Source: Bacteroidales bacterium
GTDB taxonomy: Bacteria > Bacteroidota > Bacteroidia > Bacteroidales > UBA932
NCBI GenBank assembly: GCA_021371955.1
Contig: JAJFVD010000016.1
Location: forward strand, 1 to 64,000
Direction of reading: 5' to 3'
Length of the DNA stretch: 64,000 nt
Below are positions 1 through 9,695 of the stretch, in pieces (the first letter of the stretch is position 1; each line of letters starts with the position of its first letter). Both the position numbers and the translations under genes were made by a program. The notes under the pieces are model-generated. The model ran no database searches, was not told the origin of the DNA, and saw nothing but the letters and a program-made list of their open reading frames with translations.

Positions 1-312
1 TGGCAATGTGATAGAGTAAGTATAACCGGCCTGTCCTGTTACTGTAAATTCTGCTGCTGCGATTGTTCCTGAAGTAGCAGGAAGAGTAACACCGCCTGTA
101 GCAGTACGTGTGCCTGCAGTTGCAAGAACAACTGTTCCGGCAGAAGAACTAACCGCAACATTACAAAAATTCATATCAACGGTTTTTGAAATAGCGATTG
201 GAGTTACAATTGTACTGGTTGCAGTAGCTGTTGCAGAAACCTGAGCGAATGAAGTTGCAGAGAAACCGATGATGGCGATTGCGAGGGAGAAAATTTTGAT
301 TGTTGTTTTCAT
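1..312 (-). CDS. DUF4402-like exported protein, N-terminal part (cut by window edge)
   Basis: The frame is open from ATG at 312 to the window edge, giving 104 codons with no stop. Residues 1-24 look like a Sec signal peptide: two lysines, a hydrophobic stretch (IFSLAIAIIGFSATSFAQ) and a likely cut after AQ. The mature part is rich in Ala, Thr and Val and has short beta-type segments (PIAISKTVDMNFCNVAV, then TRTATGGVTLPATSGTIAA). This is typical of the DUF4402 family, small secreted or surface beta-proteins often found in Bacteroidota. Function is not known for the family. The C-terminal half lies outside the window, so the assignment rests on the N-terminal pattern only. Confidence 0.6.
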   Translation of the reverse strand, partial: MKTTIKIFSLAIAIIGFSATSFAQVSATATATSTIVTPIAISKTVDMNFCNVAVSSSAGTVVLATAGTRTATGGVTLPATSGTIAAAEFTVTGQAGYTYSITLP

Positions 313-606
313 AACTTTTTTATATTTTTTCTTTATTATTTATTCTGTTTTTTTTGAATTGTTCGTTCTTGCCTTACTATAAGTCACAATGTGTGCCATG
401 ATTTTTAAAATAATTTGAAAAAAAACATAAAAATCGTTCATGCATTTTTATAAAATGCAGATATCCAAAACAATAAATTTTCAAAATTTCTTTCCGGGCT
501 ATGAATATGGAGCCAATTTGATGGCAAACCGGGGCCGGTGTAAAAGAAATTATTTTACAACGTGTAAAGGAATTTTATACAAAAAATTTATTGCAGGGCG
601 GCGATC
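313..606. other. Intergenic region, AT-rich
   Basis: About 290 bases between the DUF4402 start and the tilS stop. A short perfect hairpin (TGCATTTT, loop TAT, AAAATGCA) lies at 441-459 and could end tilS transcription, but it has no clear T-run and is 150 bases past the stop. A short open frame starting near 440 has no coding character. I see no convincing promoter for the DUF4402 gene. Confidence 0.4.
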
Positions 607-1998
607 CTACCTCAGAAGATGAGCCTCGAGTATTCTGGCTGTAGAGGCAGATATCTTGAACCGGTCGTCTATTCGTTCGCCAAGCAGACAAAGAATCTGC
701 CCTTTTGCCGAAATGAGTACATACCGGTTTTCTTTTGTGAACATATCCCTCTTTACATCGGTAAGATAGTCACTCACTTTTTTGTTGCCGAACATTCCAA
801 GAGGGCGGAACTTGTCTCCGTCTTTCCATTTCCTTACCGAAAGCGGAAACTCAATTTTATCGGCATCCATAAAGAAAATCTTATTTGAAGGAGCAGGCGT
901 GAACTGAGCGGTTTTCTCGTAAACGGAAATTTCTACAATATCGCTAATGGTCAAATGGTCACCGGCATTTTCAGGAAGAGGAATAGAAGTAGTGATGAGC
1001 CCTGCGTTTTCCGGAAGGGTAATGGGAGTAATAATGAGTTTGTCCCTGTCCTTCAATACGCGATGGGTAGAAGAGTAAAATAGTTTGCCGGGGTTCCCGT
1101 TTAGCGATGCAGATACTTGACGTACCTGATCGGAATTAAAACCGTACTCCTCAAGAAGCATGAAAAGCCAGTACTCGGGATATTTCTCAGATAAAAGCGG
1201 TTCAAGAAGAAATTCAGTTTTTTCCGGAGTGCTTTCGGGCACCACTATTTTCTCTCTCATTTGCAGATATAAATCCCTGAGGATGTTCCCGGCTGTGGTG
1301 AAATGTCTGATGCTTTTTTCCGCCGTATGTAAAAAAGAGCTGTTTATCTCTTCAACAAGAGGGAATATCAGATTTCTAATTTTATTTCTTGAGTAGTGAT
1401 TTTCGAAATTAGTATGATCGTGATAGTACTTAACTTCCTCTTTTGCTGCATACTCTTCAATCTCTTTTCGGGTAAATCCAAGTAAAGGCCTGATAATTTT
1501 TTTTCCTTTCAAAGGAATCTCTACAACTTCTCTTATTGCAGCAAGCCCGTCAACACCTGTACCTCTGAGAATATTTATAAACAGTGTCTCAACTGTATCA
1601 TTGAGATTATGGGCTATTGCAAGACAATCAAAACCTTCTTTGTCCATAATCTCATAAAACCACCCGTAACGGAGCTCTCTTGCTGCCATCTGGATAGAAA
1701 TTCCTTTTGACGTGGCATATCCCTCTGTATCGAAAGATTTCGAATAGAACTTTATGTTATTTTTCCCGGCCCAGTTGCGGACAAGAGCTTCGTCTCTGTC
1801 GCTTTCTTCTCCCCTGAGGTTGAAATTTACAGTTGCAACGGCAAAATTGGGATATTGACATTTAAGAATAAGATTGGCCATAGACATAGAGTCTATACCC
1901 CCGCTCACAGCAACAAGTACCCCCGGATACTTTTGAGTGTTTTGAGCAGAGTCTGCCCCTGTTAAAAAGAGGAACTTCTCTTTAAACCGTTCCTGCAT
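607..1998 (-). CDS. tilS: tRNA(Ile)-lysidine synthase TilS
   Basis: 463 residues. The enzyme uses ATP to attach lysine to C34 of tRNA-Ile(CAU), changing the codon read from AUG to AUA; it acts in the cytoplasm. The N-type PP-loop SGGIDS is at residues 32-37, followed by the usual adenylation-domain sequence (AREL-RYGWFYEIM, then LAIAHNLNDTVETLFINILR with the conserved HN-DD-like segment). The length and the C-terminal region with KWKDGDKFRPLGM and KKVSDYLTD match the TilS C-terminal substrate-binding domain. The ATG overlaps the stop of the upstream DUF3078 gene by one base (TAATG), so the two are probably translationally coupled. tilS is essential in most bacteria. Confidence 0.95.
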   Translation of the reverse strand: MQERFKEKFLFLTGADSAQNTQKYPGVLVAVSGGIDSMSMANLILKCQYPNFAVATVNFNLRGEESDRDEALVRNWAGKNNIKFYSKSFDTEGYATSKGISIQMAARELRYGWFYEIMDKEGFDCLAIAHNLNDTVETLFINILRGTGVDGLAAIREVVEIPLKGKKIIRPLLGFTRKEIEEYAAKEEVKYYHDHTNFENHYSRNKIRNLIFPLVEEINSSFLHTAEKSIRHFTTAGNILRDLYLQMREKIVVPESTPEKTEFLLEPLLSEKYPEYWLFMLLEEYGFNSDQVRQVSASLNGNPGKLFYSSTHRVLKDRDKLIITPITLPENAGLITTSIPLPENAGDHLTISDIVEISVYEKTAQFTPAPSNKIFFMDADKIEFPLSVRKWKDGDKFRPLGMFGNKKVSDYLTDVKRDMFTKENRYVLISAKGQILCLLGERIDDRFKISASTARILEAHLLR

Positions 1999-2996
1999 TA
2001 TTTTTTATATTGGCCAAATGTATGTGAGAATCCTATGGATAAAATCTCTTTAAACTGAACCCTCTTGCCAAGAACACTATTCTTGTCCGGGATGAGGATG
2101 TTGTCGTCGTAAATAAGGTTTGTTCTGATATTTGCGGAAAAATACTTATTTATTTTTGTATCAACAAACAAATCCCAGTTGACCTTAATATTTTGCGGTT
2201 TGCCAAGGAAATCGGAGAAAAGGATTAAGGTAGAAGCAACTGCAACATCTTTCGAAAGCTGCTGCTTATAATCTACTTTGAGCTGGGCTCCAAGCTCCAG
2301 CTTCGCCGGCTGATCAATTCTGTTTCCGTATTTTGTCCTTAGAGTTTCTTTTGTAACAACAACCAGGTTGCTTGTCAGAGGTGAAAAGTTGACAGAGACA
2401 GCTCTTACAGGCTTATAGTCAAGACCTATACCAAGAGAGAAATAGGCCGGAGAGAACGGGCCGGACACCAGTGTTTTTCCTGTGCTAACCGGATAGTTAA
2501 AACTATTGGAAAACTGAGAGCGGAAGTTAAATGCAGTAGAAAAGAAGACCTTCTTCCAAGCGCGGTAACCGTATTTGCTATCGAAAATTATTTTGTCATC
2601 GCTCTTTTTAAAATTCTCCCCAAACGAGTTGATAAACCCCCATGCAAGTTGCAGCCTGTTTTCCCAGAACATATCCCCTGCTTCGTATGTCTTGAAGGTA
2701 TTCACATAGGCATTAAGTGCCACAGATGAATATCCCCCTGCGGCCCAGTTTGTGAGAGACATTTGAGAAAAGCCCATTTGAAGAAGAGCACCGCTTTTCC
2801 AGTTACTTTTTTTCGCCTCCTCAGGTTTTTTCAGGTCCGGGATAGAGAACTGTGACGTTAAGTTTAATATTATCTGATGGGATTTAGACAAACCCGGTAC
2901 TGAATGCCTGTCCTGTATCTGTGTTTTTGCGTCCTGAGCAGAAAGAGAAATTGATAAAAATAAAATAGCTGTAAAAAATAGTGAAAATCTTTTCAT
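1998..2996 (-). CDS. DUF3078 domain protein, exported
   Basis: 332 residues. A signal peptide covers about residues 1-20 (FSLFFTAILFLSISLSAQ). The mature protein is rich in alternating beta-strand segments and aromatic residues, with the family hallmark around SQMSLTNWAAGGYSS, then a W-N-R-L-Q-L-AWG strand. DUF3078 proteins are restricted mainly to Bacteroidota and are predicted outer-membrane barrels of unknown role. Its stop overlaps the tilS start by one base, and the upstream gene at 3021-3719 is only 24 bases away, so it sits in the middle of a minus-strand operon proS - unknown - DUF3078 - tilS. Confidence 0.8.
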   Translation of the reverse strand: MKRFSLFFTAILFLSISLSAQDAKTQIQDRHSVPGLSKSHQIILNLTSQFSIPDLKKPEEAKKSNWKSGALLQMGFSQMSLTNWAAGGYSSVALNAYVNTFKTYEAGDMFWENRLQLAWGFINSFGENFKKSDDKIIFDSKYGYRAWKKVFFSTAFNFRSQFSNSFNYPVSTGKTLVSGPFSPAYFSLGIGLDYKPVRAVSVNFSPLTSNLVVVTKETLRTKYGNRIDQPAKLELGAQLKVDYKQQLSKDVAVASTLILFSDFLGKPQNIKVNWDLFVDTKINKYFSANIRTNLIYDDNILIPDKNSVLGKRVQFKEILSIGFSHTFGQYKK

Positions 2997-3020
2997 GGAA
3001 CCTCTCCTATATATTAAAAA

Positions 3021-3719
3021 TTAAGCATCAAGTACGTCGTCGGAATTGTACTTGTATCCCATTCTTTTGCCTGTCTGCAGTTTTGCGCTTTCAATCTTGT
3101 CATTAATCTGCTCCACACTTGCAACCTTAACCAAATCAAACGGAGGTACGAGAAGGTCAAAAGAGAGCGTATACAATATTGCTGTTTCAATAACCGATAC
3201 CAGCTCCTCTTTTGTCAGCTGGCTTTTGCCAAAACTTCTGACCGATCTTTTCTGCCTTTTTCCCTCAACAAGGAAGTATTTATCCTTATTTACAAAAATA
3301 CGGGCGACAAGATAGCCAAGGTCTTCAATCCTGTTATATTTCAGGGAATCCGACAGAAAGTTATATACATTTATTACTCCGCAATAGGCATTATCTACAT
3401 TATTCTTAACAAAATCAGTTTTCCAGATGGCGTGATCCCTGTCAAACTGAAAAATGTCGGAATGCATGCTAAAGATGAGGACATCATCTGCAAATTTAAG
3501 TTCGGCCTCGAATTTCCCTCTGTCTCTGTATTCAAGCCTCACTCTCCTGTCGTTAACATTATCCAGAAGGTCATTAAGGTCGTTGCTCATTTCGTTGAGC
3601 ACATCCTTAAGCTGATTGAAAATCTCCATTGTATGGTTGAAAACCTGAACTTTTGTGCGGGATTTGGAATTTAACCCCTTTAAAATATCCTGCTGCCTGG
3701 ACGGTAAATCTGATGACAT
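3021..3719 (-). CDS. Conserved protein of unknown function
   Basis: 232 residues, no signal peptide and no membrane segment, so probably cytoplasmic. Residues 20-55 are predicted helical and polar (QVFNHTMEIFNQLKDVLNEM and following), which suggests a coiled coil or helical bundle. The middle has a strand-rich part (KFEAELKFADDVLIFSMHSD), and the C-terminus is basic then acidic. I do not recognise a named domain. It is separated from proS by 62 bases and from DUF3078 by 24 bases, all on the minus strand, which suggests co-transcription. No function is assigned. Confidence 0.7.
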   Translation of the reverse strand: MSSDLPSRQQDILKGLNSKSRTKVQVFNHTMEIFNQLKDVLNEMSNDLNDLLDNVNDRRVRLEYRDRGKFEAELKFADDVLIFSMHSDIFQFDRDHAIWKTDFVKNNVDNAYCGVINVYNFLSDSLKYNRIEDLGYLVARIFVNKDKYFLVEGKRQKRSVRSFGKSQLTKEELVSVIETAILYTLSFDLLVPPFDLVKVASVEQINDKIESAKLQTGKRMGYKYNSDDVLDA

Positions 3720-3781
3720 CTTCTCTATTTTAAAATATAAGTGAATTAAAATTTTTTATAAAAATACAAATAAAATCCAAT

Positions 3782-5257
3782 CTAGTATGACCGGGCAAAA
3801 ATCACTCTTCTTTTTGACGGTTTTCCAGAGTACACACAGGTTCCCTCTTCTTCAATCACATCTTCAAGAGGTATACAGCGGATTGTAGCCTTTGTCTCGT
3901 TCTTGATTTTCTCCTCTGTTTCGGATGTTCCATCCCAGTGACACATAAGAAAACCACCCTCTTCAATTTTAGTTTTGAAGGTTTCCCAGTCATTTACTAT
4001 ATATGTACTGTTCTTGCGGAATTCAAAAGCTTTTTTGTAAATGTTCTCCTGAATTTCGTCAAGCAGGTTTTTAATATACTCCTCAATACCTTCTCTTGGC
4101 ATTGAGCTCTTCGAAAGAGTGTCTCTTCTTGCCAGTTCGACTGTTCCATTTTCAAGATCCCTTGGTCCTATTGCAATCCGGACAGGAACGCCTTTAAGCT
4201 CCCATTCGGCAAATTTAAATCCGGAGCGAAGGTTGTCGCGGTTGTCAATTTTTGAAGTAATATTCATTTTTGCCAGACCTGCCTGAATGTCCTTCATCCT
4301 TTCGATTATCTTCTCATTCTCCTCATCGGTCTTAAAAATAGGTACCATTACTACATGTATAGGTGCAAGTTTCGGAGGAAGAACAAGCCCGTTGTTATCG
4401 CTGTGTGCCATTACAAGTGCTCCCATCAGCCTTGTGGAAACGCCCCATGAAGTAGCCCATACATATTCAAGGCTTCCGTCTTTACTCTGATACTGAACGT
4501 CAAATGCTTTTGCAAAGTTCTGTCCCAGAAAGTGTGATGTACCTGCCTGCAGAGCTTTTCCGTCCTGCATAAGAGCCTCAATACAAAGTGTATCAAGTGC
4601 GCCGGCAAATCTTTCGCTCTCGCTTTTGCTTCCTACAATTACTGGCATTGCCATGAACTCTCTGGCAAATTGTGCATAAACCTGAATCATTTTTTCTGCC
4701 TCTTCAATTGCCTCCTGTCTTGTAGCATGAGCCGTGTGGCCTTCCTGCCAAAGGAATTCCGCAGTGCGCAAAAACAAACGCGTGCGCATCTCCCATCTTA
4801 CTACATTTGCCCATTGATTAATAAGAATAGGCAAATCCCTGTATGATTTTATCCAGTTCTTGTATGTACTCCATATGATAGTTTCCGAAGTAGGTCTTAC
4901 TATAAGTTCTTCTTCCAGTTTTGCATCGGGATCCACAACAACTCCGGGGCCGTTGGGATTGGCCATGAGTCTGTGGTGAGTGACAACTGCGCACTCCTTG
5001 GCAAATCCTTCAACATGTTCCGCTTCCTTGCTAAGAAACGATTTTGGAATAAAAAGAGGAAAGTAGGCATTCACGTGTCCTGTCTCTTTGAACATTTTAT
5101 CCAGCTGAGCCTGCATCTTTTCCCAGATAGCATAACCATAGGGTTTGATAACCATACACCCTCTAACAGCCGAATTCTCAGCCAAATCTGCCTTGGTTAC
5201 CAGATTATTATACCAAAGTGAATAGTTTTCCTCCCTGTTAATTATATCTTTTGCCAT
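3782..5257 (-). CDS. proS: Prolyl-tRNA synthetase (short, archaeal/eukaryotic-type)
   Basis: 491 residues. Charges tRNA-Pro with proline. It has the class II catalytic core (motif 2 in [20 protein letters not shown], motif 3 near [17 protein letters not shown]), an anticodon-binding domain from about residue 300, and the C-terminal extension typical of ProRS type 3. It lacks the inserted editing domain of the ~570-residue bacterial type, as expected for Bacteroidota. The N-terminus ([19 protein letters not shown]) is the normal start of this type. It is the first gene of the minus-strand group; the divergent lipoprotein gene begins about 115 bases away. Confidence 0.95.
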   Translation of the reverse strand: MAKDIINREENYSLWYNNLVTKADLAENSAVRGCMVIKPYGYAIWEKMQAQLDKMFKETGHVNAYFPLFIPKSFLSKEAEHVEGFAKECAVVTHHRLMANPNGPGVVVDPDAKLEEELIVRPTSETIIWSTYKNWIKSYRDLPILINQWANVVRWEMRTRLFLRTAEFLWQEGHTAHATRQEAIEEAEKMIQVYAQFAREFMAMPVIVGSKSESERFAGALDTLCIEALMQDGKALQAGTSHFLGQNFAKAFDVQYQSKDGSLEYVWATSWGVSTRLMGALVMAHSDNNGLVLPPKLAPIHVVMVPIFKTDEENEKIIERMKDIQAGLAKMNITSKIDNRDNLRSGFKFAEWELKGVPVRIAIGPRDLENGTVELARRDTLSKSSMPREGIEEYIKNLLDEIQENIYKKAFEFRKNSTYIVNDWETFKTKIEEGGFLMCHWDGTSETEEKIKNETKATIRCIPLEDVIEEEGTCVYSGKPSKRRVIFARSY

Positions 5258-5293
5258 TTACGTTGTATTTATGTGCTGTTTATGTTGATTTTA

Positions 5294-5325
5294 TTTGTTT
5301 TCGGTACGATTTTTGCCTATATTTG
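5294..5325 (+). promoter_or_regulatory. Bacteroidota-type promoter for the lipoprotein gene
   Basis: TTTG at 5294-5297, a 20-base spacer, and TATATTTG at 5318-5325. This matches the TTTG / TAnnTTTG consensus of Bacteroidota primary sigma factors. It reads toward the gene at 5375, giving a leader of roughly 45 bases that contains AGGAGG at 5364-5369. Confidence 0.6.
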
Positions 5326-5374
5326 TAACAAGGCACAAAAGTACAAAATAATATTAAAACACAGGAGGTGTGAA

Positions 5375-6679
5375 ATGAAAAACAGTTTTTATATCCTGCT
5401 AATCTTAGGGTTCGTTATTAGTTCTTGTGGCACATCTAAACAATACACATCTTCGGAATACGGAGACGCTATCTACAACAATTCTCCGGAAAAAATAATT
5501 GCTCTCAGCACTGCTACTGACGAGGGCATGGCCAACCTCAAACAAAAGACAAAAGAGCTTGGAAGGACAACCGTTAATGGCTACGACGCCAAGGTTATCT
5601 ATGTCAATGATGAGGGAACGGCCGATATTGTGGTTGACGGAGAGAACTCATATCTCATTCTCGACTCAACAATGTCATTTGAAGAGAGGCTCACTAAATT
5701 CAGATCTCCCAACTATAATATAAACATTTACATTTCCGACCGTTGGGGTTGGGATAATAGTGACTATTACAGCCCATGGTGGTATATGAGCAGTAACCCA
5801 TGGTTTTACAGAAACAGAATGGCTCGTTACTACGGATCAAGTTTCTACTATTATGACTGGTGGAGCAGCCCTTTCAACAGATGGGGTTACTACGACCCGT
5901 GGAATTACGGTTACAATAACTGGTATGGCTACTATGGCTATGGCTATTATGGATATCCGTTTTACAGATACAATAACTATTACGGCTATTACGGCTGGTA
6001 CGGAAACCACCACGGAGACAAATACGGCGACTGGTATAGCGGAGGCGGACATTCAGGCGGACACTCAGGCGGATATTCTTCCGATCGTTCCCGCTACGTT
6101 GGAAAACGAGTTGATAATTACAGATCTCCGGGAATTAACGACAGCCGGCCATCAAGAGGTACTGTAAAAAACAACCCCCGCATCGAACAAATCGGAGGGA
6201 CAAGAGTTGATAACACTCCTAACAGGGAAGGAAGCGTATACAGGAGAGAAAACAAGACAGGAACTTCCGGCGTCATACACAATACAGGTGTTGTTAATCC
6301 AAACCGCTCAACAGGACAATCAGAAAGAACCGGAACAACATACCGCCGTCCTTCTTCAGAAGCAAGGGTAAATTCAACCGGAAATATGGAGAACAGGAGT
6401 AACAACAACGTATCCAGAACTGAAAGCTCATACAGGAGAAGTTCTACTTCGGTAGAATCATACCGTGGAGGTAATTCGCAATCTGTCTCTTCCGGAAGGA
6501 GCACAAACTCTCCTTCAAGAAGTTCATCTTCTTACGAAAGGAGTTCCTCTTCATACGACAGAAACAGCAACTCTGCAGGCAGCTCAAGTGTAAGAAGCAG
6601 CAATACCAGCAGTTCAGGCAGCACAAGCAGCTCAAGCAGCAGCTCATCATCCGGATCAGGCTCAACATACCGCAGGTAA
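5375..6679 (+). CDS. Low-complexity lipoprotein (Tyr/Gly/Trp-rich, then Ser/Arg-rich)
   Basis: 434 residues from ATG at 5375. I prefer this start to the in-frame ATG at 5273 because AGGAGG lies just before it and the protein then begins with a lipoprotein signal (KNSFYILLILGFVISSCG; lipobox ISSC, Cys 18). After the signal there is a globular part of about 90 residues with VIYVNDEGTADIVVDGENSY. The middle is packed with Tyr, Trp, Gly and Asn (repeats such as YGYYGYGYYGYPFYRY). The C-terminal third is Ser/Arg-rich with repeated SSYRRS and SSYERSS units, ending in a serine run. Secreted to the membrane, outer face likely. Homologous low-complexity proteins are common in Bacteroidales; no function is known. 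Confidence 0.8.
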   Translation: MKNSFYILLILGFVISSCGTSKQYTSSEYGDAIYNNSPEKIIALSTATDEGMANLKQKTKELGRTTVNGYDAKVIYVNDEGTADIVVDGENSYLILDSTMSFEERLTKFRSPNYNINIYISDRWGWDNSDYYSPWWYMSSNPWFYRNRMARYYGSSFYYYDWWSSPFNRWGYYDPWNYGYNNWYGYYGYGYYGYPFYRYNNYYGYYGWYGNHHGDKYGDWYSGGGHSGGHSGGYSSDRSRYVGKRVDNYRSPGINDSRPSRGTVKNNPRIEQIGGTRVDNTPNREGSVYRRENKTGTSGVIHNTGVVNPNRSTGQSERTGTTYRRPSSEARVNSTGNMENRSNNNVSRTESSYRRSSTSVESYRGGNSQSVSSGRSTNSPSRSSSSYERSSSSYDRNSNSAGSSSVRSSNTSSSGSTSSSSSSSSSGSGSTYRR

Positions 6680-6695
6680 CTTATAAATATCAATT

Positions 6696-8270
6696 ATGAA
6701 AAAAAGTTTATTGATTTTATCATCGATACTCCTTGTTACAGCAGTATCGGGGCAGAGTGTAAATGATGCTCTTAAAATTTCTCAAAAACCTTATGTTGCA
6801 AGTGCATCTTTATATTCACAAAATTTTTATGAAGGAACAGCCCGTACTGCAGCAATGGGCAACGCATTCATCTCCCTCGGCGGTGATGTTGGAGCCATAA
6901 GCATCAACCCTGCGGCTTCAGGTATTTATAAGTATTCCGAATTTTCAATTACTCCGTCGGTAAACGCCTACAGGGCTTCTTCGGATTATCTTGGAACAAC
7001 TGTAAATAACAACCTTGCAAACCTTGGCGTCTCTTCGGTTGGATATGTTGGATCTTTTAGCAAGTATAACAAATCGAGAAGAGGTTCTAATTTCAACCTC
7101 TCCTTTTCAATAAACAAGCTTAACAATTATAACAGCAGGTTCTCTGCAAGCGGTAGAACAAACCAGTCAAGCTGGTTGTCATCTGTTGCCTACGGAGCCG
7201 ATGGCACCCTCGGGACCCAACTTGACATGACCAATAATAATGAATACCCTTTCAGTATTGGCGTTCCATGGAGGTCAGTTCTTGCATACAATGCTTTTTT
7301 AATTGATCCTCTTCCAGACTCGGATGATACATATTTCGGAGCAACAGAAAATCTTGTTGGAACATCAATTGTCATTGGCGGAGATTTGGACCAGAATTTT
7401 ACCAGGGAAACAACAGGCGGACTTTCGGAATTCGTAGTCAATATTGGTGGCGGAATTGCGAACAAATTCTTTTATGGAGTGAATATAGGAATCCAGTCCC
7501 TCAATTATACCGACAGGCAGATATACAGCGAAAGTGCAGTTAACCCTGCTCTCTTTAATTCCGGATTTGACAGTTTTGAACACACATACAGTCAAACAAC
7601 CTCAGGAGTGGGCTTAAATGCAAAACTTGGTATTATATACCTGCCTGTTAAAGGTCTGCGGATTGGAGCCACAATTGCGACTCCTACCTTTATGACAATT
7701 TCCGATGAGTGGGACGAAAAAATAGTTTCAAACTTTATAAACCCATCGGAAACTTATACAAAAAGATCATCTATCGGAGACTATAACTATAATCTTGTAA
7801 CTCCAATGCGCGTAGGACTTGGTGCATCATGTGTAATTGGCACAGTTGGAATCCTGAGTGCCGACTTTGAAGGTGTAGGATACAACTGGATGAAATTAAG
7901 CGACAACTACGGCAATACAAATCCATTTGACGGGCAGGGAGGAGAAAACGAAGCAATCAGAAATGACTTCCGTTTTGCAAAGAACTTCCGCTTTGGCTTT
8001 GAAGTTAAACCAATTCCCCAGCTTGCTTTAAGAGGCGGATATTCGTTCTACCAAAGCCCCGAAACAGGCAGCCCGGATAACCACTTCGTTTCAGTTGGTG
8101 CGGGTGTAATTTCCAAAAAAGGATTTTTTGGAGACATTGCAGTTATTCACAAAGTAAAACAAACCGAAAATCTGAGACTTTATGCAGATATTCCAGGATC
8201 AACCGCTCCAGTTGGATCTTTGGAAAACAGCGCTTTAAGATTGATGCTTACCTTCGGATTCCGTTTCTGA
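6696..8270 (+). CDS. FadL/OmpP1-family outer membrane protein
   Basis: 524 residues with a signal peptide (LLILSSILLVTAVSGQ, cut near 20). The region YEGTARTAAMGNAFISLGGD followed by GAISINPAASGIY is the usual N-terminal plug-type sequence of the OMPP1/FadL/TodX transporters of hydrophobic compounds. The remainder is a series of amphipathic beta strands, and the last residues end LRLMLTFGFRF with a terminal Phe, the outer-membrane assembly signal. It starts 16 bases after the lipoprotein gene on the same strand, so they are probably co-transcribed. In Bacteroidota these proteins are often annotated as hemin receptors; substrate cannot be told from sequence. Confidence 0.8.
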   Translation: MKKSLLILSSILLVTAVSGQSVNDALKISQKPYVASASLYSQNFYEGTARTAAMGNAFISLGGDVGAISINPAASGIYKYSEFSITPSVNAYRASSDYLGTTVNNNLANLGVSSVGYVGSFSKYNKSRRGSNFNLSFSINKLNNYNSRFSASGRTNQSSWLSSVAYGADGTLGTQLDMTNNNEYPFSIGVPWRSVLAYNAFLIDPLPDSDDTYFGATENLVGTSIVIGGDLDQNFTRETTGGLSEFVVNIGGGIANKFFYGVNIGIQSLNYTDRQIYSESAVNPALFNSGFDSFEHTYSQTTSGVGLNAKLGIIYLPVKGLRIGATIATPTFMTISDEWDEKIVSNFINPSETYTKRSSIGDYNYNLVTPMRVGLGASCVIGTVGILSADFEGVGYNWMKLSDNYGNTNPFDGQGGENEAIRNDFRFAKNFRFGFEVKPIPQLALRGGYSFYQSPETGSPDNHFVSVGAGVISKKGFFGDIAVIHKVKQTENLRLYADIPGSTAPVGSLENSALRLMLTFGFRF

Positions 8271-8286
8271 TAATTCGTCTCCTAAA

Positions 8287-8907
8287 TCAGAGGTACGAAA
8301 CGGTATCGGGGCCTTCATTAAACAGAAGGTCAATTATAGAAAGATTGGCAATAAAACCATATTTATGGGCAAATACCTGATGGTATTGCCCATTTTTATT
8401 TTGCAGGGGCGACGGTCGCTTTGGATGAATCGCCTCTCTTAAATCAACCTCATGATTCTCATAAGTGCCTGTAAGCGATATCTCTCTGTTTATTCCGGCA
8501 AGATTCAAAAGCATGGTTGTGAGCTTAAGATTAAAATCAAAGAGATATTCCATCTCCTGCGACTTGTAAAAAGGTTCAAAATCGTCCTGATAATACTCGA
8601 AAAACGGGGACATCCTGTAGGCAGATACTATTGCCATCCAGTGTTGTTGCTGCCACTTCCTTGAGTAGTCAATCTTAACTTCTCTCACAGGTACAGAGTG
8701 TCCGTTGTCACGCAGGACCGGTATCACTAAAGACAAAAGGCCGTTGGCACTGTATATGTGACAACGGCTTCTGTAACTTTGTTTCTGATAATTTTCAAAC
8801 TGTTCTATACAGCACTTTGACGAACTGAAAATGGAGCTGAAGTAGTCAATAGGAGGCAAATAGGCTGTTGACAGAACAATTTCGCCTGTATTACTCTTCG
8901 AGTTCAT
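8287..8907 (-). CDS. WbqC-like family protein
   Basis: 206 residues. The sequence VLSTAYLPPIDYFSSIFSS at the start, QSYRSRCHIYSANGLLSLVIPV, and the segment KWQQQHWMAIVSAYRMSPFF are characteristic of the WbqC-like family (PF08889), which is found near glycan and lipopolysaccharide genes but has no proven reaction. The start lies inside the 3' end of lpxA (17-base overlap), and the gene converges with the FadL-like gene, leaving only 16 bases. It is the last gene of the lipid A gene group, so a role in surface polysaccharide or lipid A is plausible but inferred. Confidence 0.8.
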   Translation of the reverse strand: MNSKSNTGEIVLSTAYLPPIDYFSSIFSSSKCCIEQFENYQKQSYRSRCHIYSANGLLSLVIPVLRDNGHSVPVREVKIDYSRKWQQQHWMAIVSAYRMSPFFEYYQDDFEPFYKSQEMEYLFDFNLKLTTMLLNLAGINREISLTGTYENHEVDLREAIHPKRPSPLQNKNGQYHQVFAHKYGFIANLSIIDLLFNEGPDTVSYL

Positions 8908-9682
8908 CTACAGACCTTTTGATGATCCCTCTTTTAGAAGAACGGATAAAATCTACAATTGCTCTCTTTTCCTTAGTCTCTTCAAATTCGGCATCCACTT
9001 TATCGCATGCGTCGGAAACGTTAAGGCCGCTCTTGTAAATTACTCTGTAAATGTCGGAAATCTGCTGAATCTGCTCATTTGTAAAGCCTCTCCTGCGAAG
9101 CCCCACTATATTGAGGTTATAGAAAGCAAGAGGACGGTGGCCCGCAAGAACGTATGGCGGAACATCTTTAAAAATACTTGAAACTCCTGAAACCATTGCG
9201 TGTGCACCAATGTTTGAAAACTGATGCGCAGCTGAGTGGCCGCCAATAATTGCATAATCATCTACATTGGTCTCGCCTGCGAGCCCTACATAGCTTACTA
9301 AAATAACATTGTCGCCTATCCTGCAGTCGTGTGCCACATGAACATAGGACATAATCATACAATTGTTTCCGATTTTTGTGAGTGCCTTTCCGCTGAATGC
9401 AGTGCCTCTGTTTACTGTGGCACACTCACGGATAGTGGTGTTGTCTCCGATTTCCACACGGGAAATTTCGCCTGCAAACTTAAGATCCTGAGGAATTGCG
9501 CCAATTACTGCTCCCGGAAAAACTTTACAGTTTTTTCCAATTTTAACATAGTCAAGAATAGTAACATGAGGACCTATCCAGGTACCCTCTCCAATCTCAA
9601 CATTTTCTGCTATGTAGCAAAATGGTTCAATCGTTGCGGTTGTGCCAATTTTGGCATTTGGGTGTATATATGAATGATTCAT
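8891..9682 (-). CDS. lpxA: UDP-N-acetylglucosamine acyltransferase LpxA
   Basis: 263 residues, the usual length. Transfers a 3-hydroxyacyl chain from ACP to UDP-GlcNAc, first step of lipid A synthesis in the cytoplasm. A left-handed beta-helix is visible as repeated hexapeptides (IGEGTW, IGKNCK, IGDNTT, IGNNCM, IGDNVI). The catalytic histidine is in YVHVAHDCRIGDN at about residues 113-125. The helical C-terminal part has the family sequence LNIVGLRRRGFTNEQI. It lies 13 bases after lpxC-fabZ. Confidence 0.96.
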   Translation of the reverse strand: MNHSYIHPNAKIGTTATIEPFCYIAENVEIGEGTWIGPHVTILDYVKIGKNCKVFPGAVIGAIPQDLKFAGEISRVEIGDNTTIRECATVNRGTAFSGKALTKIGNNCMIMSYVHVAHDCRIGDNVILVSYVGLAGETNVDDYAIIGGHSAAHQFSNIGAHAMVSGVSSIFKDVPPYVLAGHRPLAFYNLNIVGLRRRGFTNEQIQQISDIYRVIYKSGLNVSDACDKVDAEFEETKEKRAIVDFIRSSKRGIIKRSVDELEE

Positions 9683-9695
9683 CTTTGATTAACTA

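Noticed and set aside
5837..6668. Several long frames opposite to or shifted within the lipoprotein gene
   Set aside because: They result from the repetitive Tyr/Gly and Ser/Arg codons of the real gene; none has a family pattern or start context.
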